Shown here piece by piece: positions 4,471 to 5,045 of a stretch of DNA of 5,045 bases. The notes beneath the pieces were generated by a model. It saw nothing but the letters and a program-made list of their open reading frames with translations, was not told the DNA's origin and ran no database searches. The stretch is taken from positions 1 to 5,045 of the forward strand of contig DUGE01000045.1 of the NCBI GenBank assembly GCA_013331595.1, read 5' to 3'. The stretch is from Microcaldota archaeon (GTDB taxonomy: Archaea > Micrarchaeota > Micrarchaeia > Norongarragalinales > UBA10210). The position numbers were made by a program, and so were the translations under genes. Numbering within the stretch: the stretch's first letter is position 1; every line of letters begins with the position of its first letter.

Positions 4471-5045
4471 ATGTTTGTACGAAGCAGGATAGATTTTCGG
4501 AGAATCGGGTTTCACGGCACAAGGGAAACTGAGGTTCCACAAATGCTTAAAACGGGCATTCACCCGAAAGCCACATCCGGCTTGGTTTACACGAGCTTAA
4601 AGAGATTCGAGCCTTTCCCGCACAGCCGGCTTTTCTTCGAAACGGAACAATTCAGGGAAGCCCTTACTAACCTGCTTTCTGCCGCACTGCACCATGGCGA
4701 CAATAAGCTAACACGAAAGAGGGCGGACAAAGGCAGGAACGTGCCATTGCAAGCAAGCATAGTCCTGTTTGACCGGAGCAAGGCGGTGAAAGAAATTCCT
4801 TCCAACAGCGGCTTTTCAGCCCATAGCGAAGAATGGAAAGCCGAACACATCCCGGCCAGTGCAATAATCGGCACGGTGACGATTACTTCAAGAGACCTGA
4901 AAGGAATATTGAAAGAATTCAACAGGGAACACATTGCACTCTTGGATGGGATGGGGTTGGGAGAAAAATTCGCCAACCACGTGCGGAAATATCGGTTTGC
5001 GGATGTTTCCCGGAAAATTAAAGAATTGCTCTACAAAAGGGCAAA
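4471..5045 (+). CDS. hypothetical protein with N-terminal HGT motif, partial (runs off right edge)
   Basis: An open frame from ATG 4471 to the window end, 191 codons and no stop, so the C-terminus is missing. I do not recognise the family with certainty. The N-terminus reads I-G-F-H-G-T-R-E, then a helix with M-L-K-T-G-I-H-P, then L-V-Y-T-S. Further on come a hydrophobic strand (A-S-I-V-L-F-D) and an E-H-I-P-A-S-A-I-I-G-T-V-T-I segment. This order (HGT, x-L-x-x-G-I, VYTS, late E-x-I-P) resembles ADP-ribosyltransferase-fold proteins such as the RNA 2'-phosphotransferase/PARP-like group, where the HG contacts NAD. This is a pattern resemblance only. An in-frame stop (TAG) at 4459 bounds the frame. 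ATG 4471 keeps the HGT motif but has little Shine-Dalgarno. ATG 4543 has GAGGT 7 nt upstream but would lose the motif. The gene follows the carboxylase after 66 nt on the same strand. Confidence 0.72.
   Translation, partial: MFVRSRIDFRRIGFHGTRETEVPQMLKTGIHPKATSGLVYTSLKRFEPFPHSRLFFETEQFREALTNLLSAALHHGDNKLTRKRADKGRNVPLQASIVLFDRSKAVKEIPSNSGFSAHSEEWKAEHIPASAIIGTVTITSRDLKGILKEFNREHIALLDGMGLGEKFANHVRKYRFADVSRKIKELLYKRA

Noticed and set aside
4587..4976. Minus-strand open frame of 129 codons opposite the partial right-edge gene
   Set aside because: The plus-strand frame from 4471 is open to the edge, has a coherent soluble-protein composition and sits in line with the carboxylase gene; the minus frame has no promoter or ribosome-binding site.
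1..5045. CRISPR array, insertion sequence, integrase or defence genes
   Set aside because: No regular direct repeats with spacers, no transposase-like protein and no recognised defence protein were found on either strand.

Overview
The window is from an archaeon. Four signs agree. There is a eukaryote/archaea-type ribosomal protein eS26 gene. There is a phosphoenolpyruvate carboxylase of the short archaeal type (about 500 residues). Several genes have AT-rich TATA-like boxes about 26-30 nt ahead of their likely starts. Above all, a tRNA gene is interrupted by introns with bulge-helix-bulge (BHB) splice sites. Small archaea of the DPANN group (Micrarchaeota, Diapherotrites and relatives) or a thermoproteal crenarchaeon would fit the intron-rich tRNA. 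I cannot fix the lineage from 5 kb.

Layout. A minus-strand series runs from about 2787 down to 94: an unrecognised 301-aa protein (1882-2787), eS26 (1367-1783), a tRNA-Val(CAC) gene with three introns (1078-1313), and a DUF475/TerC-like membrane protein (94-1041). A 71-nt stretch with strong potential for a branched RNA fold (21-91) lies directly after the last stop codon. On the plus strand, the phosphoenolpyruvate carboxylase gene (2902-4404) is divergent from the 301-aa gene. After 66 nt it is followed by a gene (4471 onward) that runs off the right edge. That protein carries an N-terminal HGT motif faintly like ADP-ribosyltransferase-fold proteins.

The main discovery is in the 313 nt between eS26 and DUF475, which at first looks like noncoding pyrimidine/purine-rich hairpin DNA. 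On the minus strand it folds into a complete tRNA-Val(CAC) once three introns of 57, 50 and 57 nt are removed. The introns sit in the D-loop, at the canonical 37/38 anticodon-loop position, and in the T-loop (59/60). Each junction has 3-nt bulges on both sides of a 4-bp helix and is cut after the second bulge base, as the archaeal splicing endonuclease requires. The exons total 72 nt and give a full cloverleaf. Introns 1 and 2 have the same unusual modular layout and look like copies of one another, which points to intron spread inside a single tRNA gene.

The genes do not form an obvious pathway. Translation is represented by eS26 and tRNA-Val, central carbon metabolism by the carboxylase (oxaloacetate supply), and transport or membrane function by DUF475. 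The two unrecognised proteins are probably the lineage-specific part.
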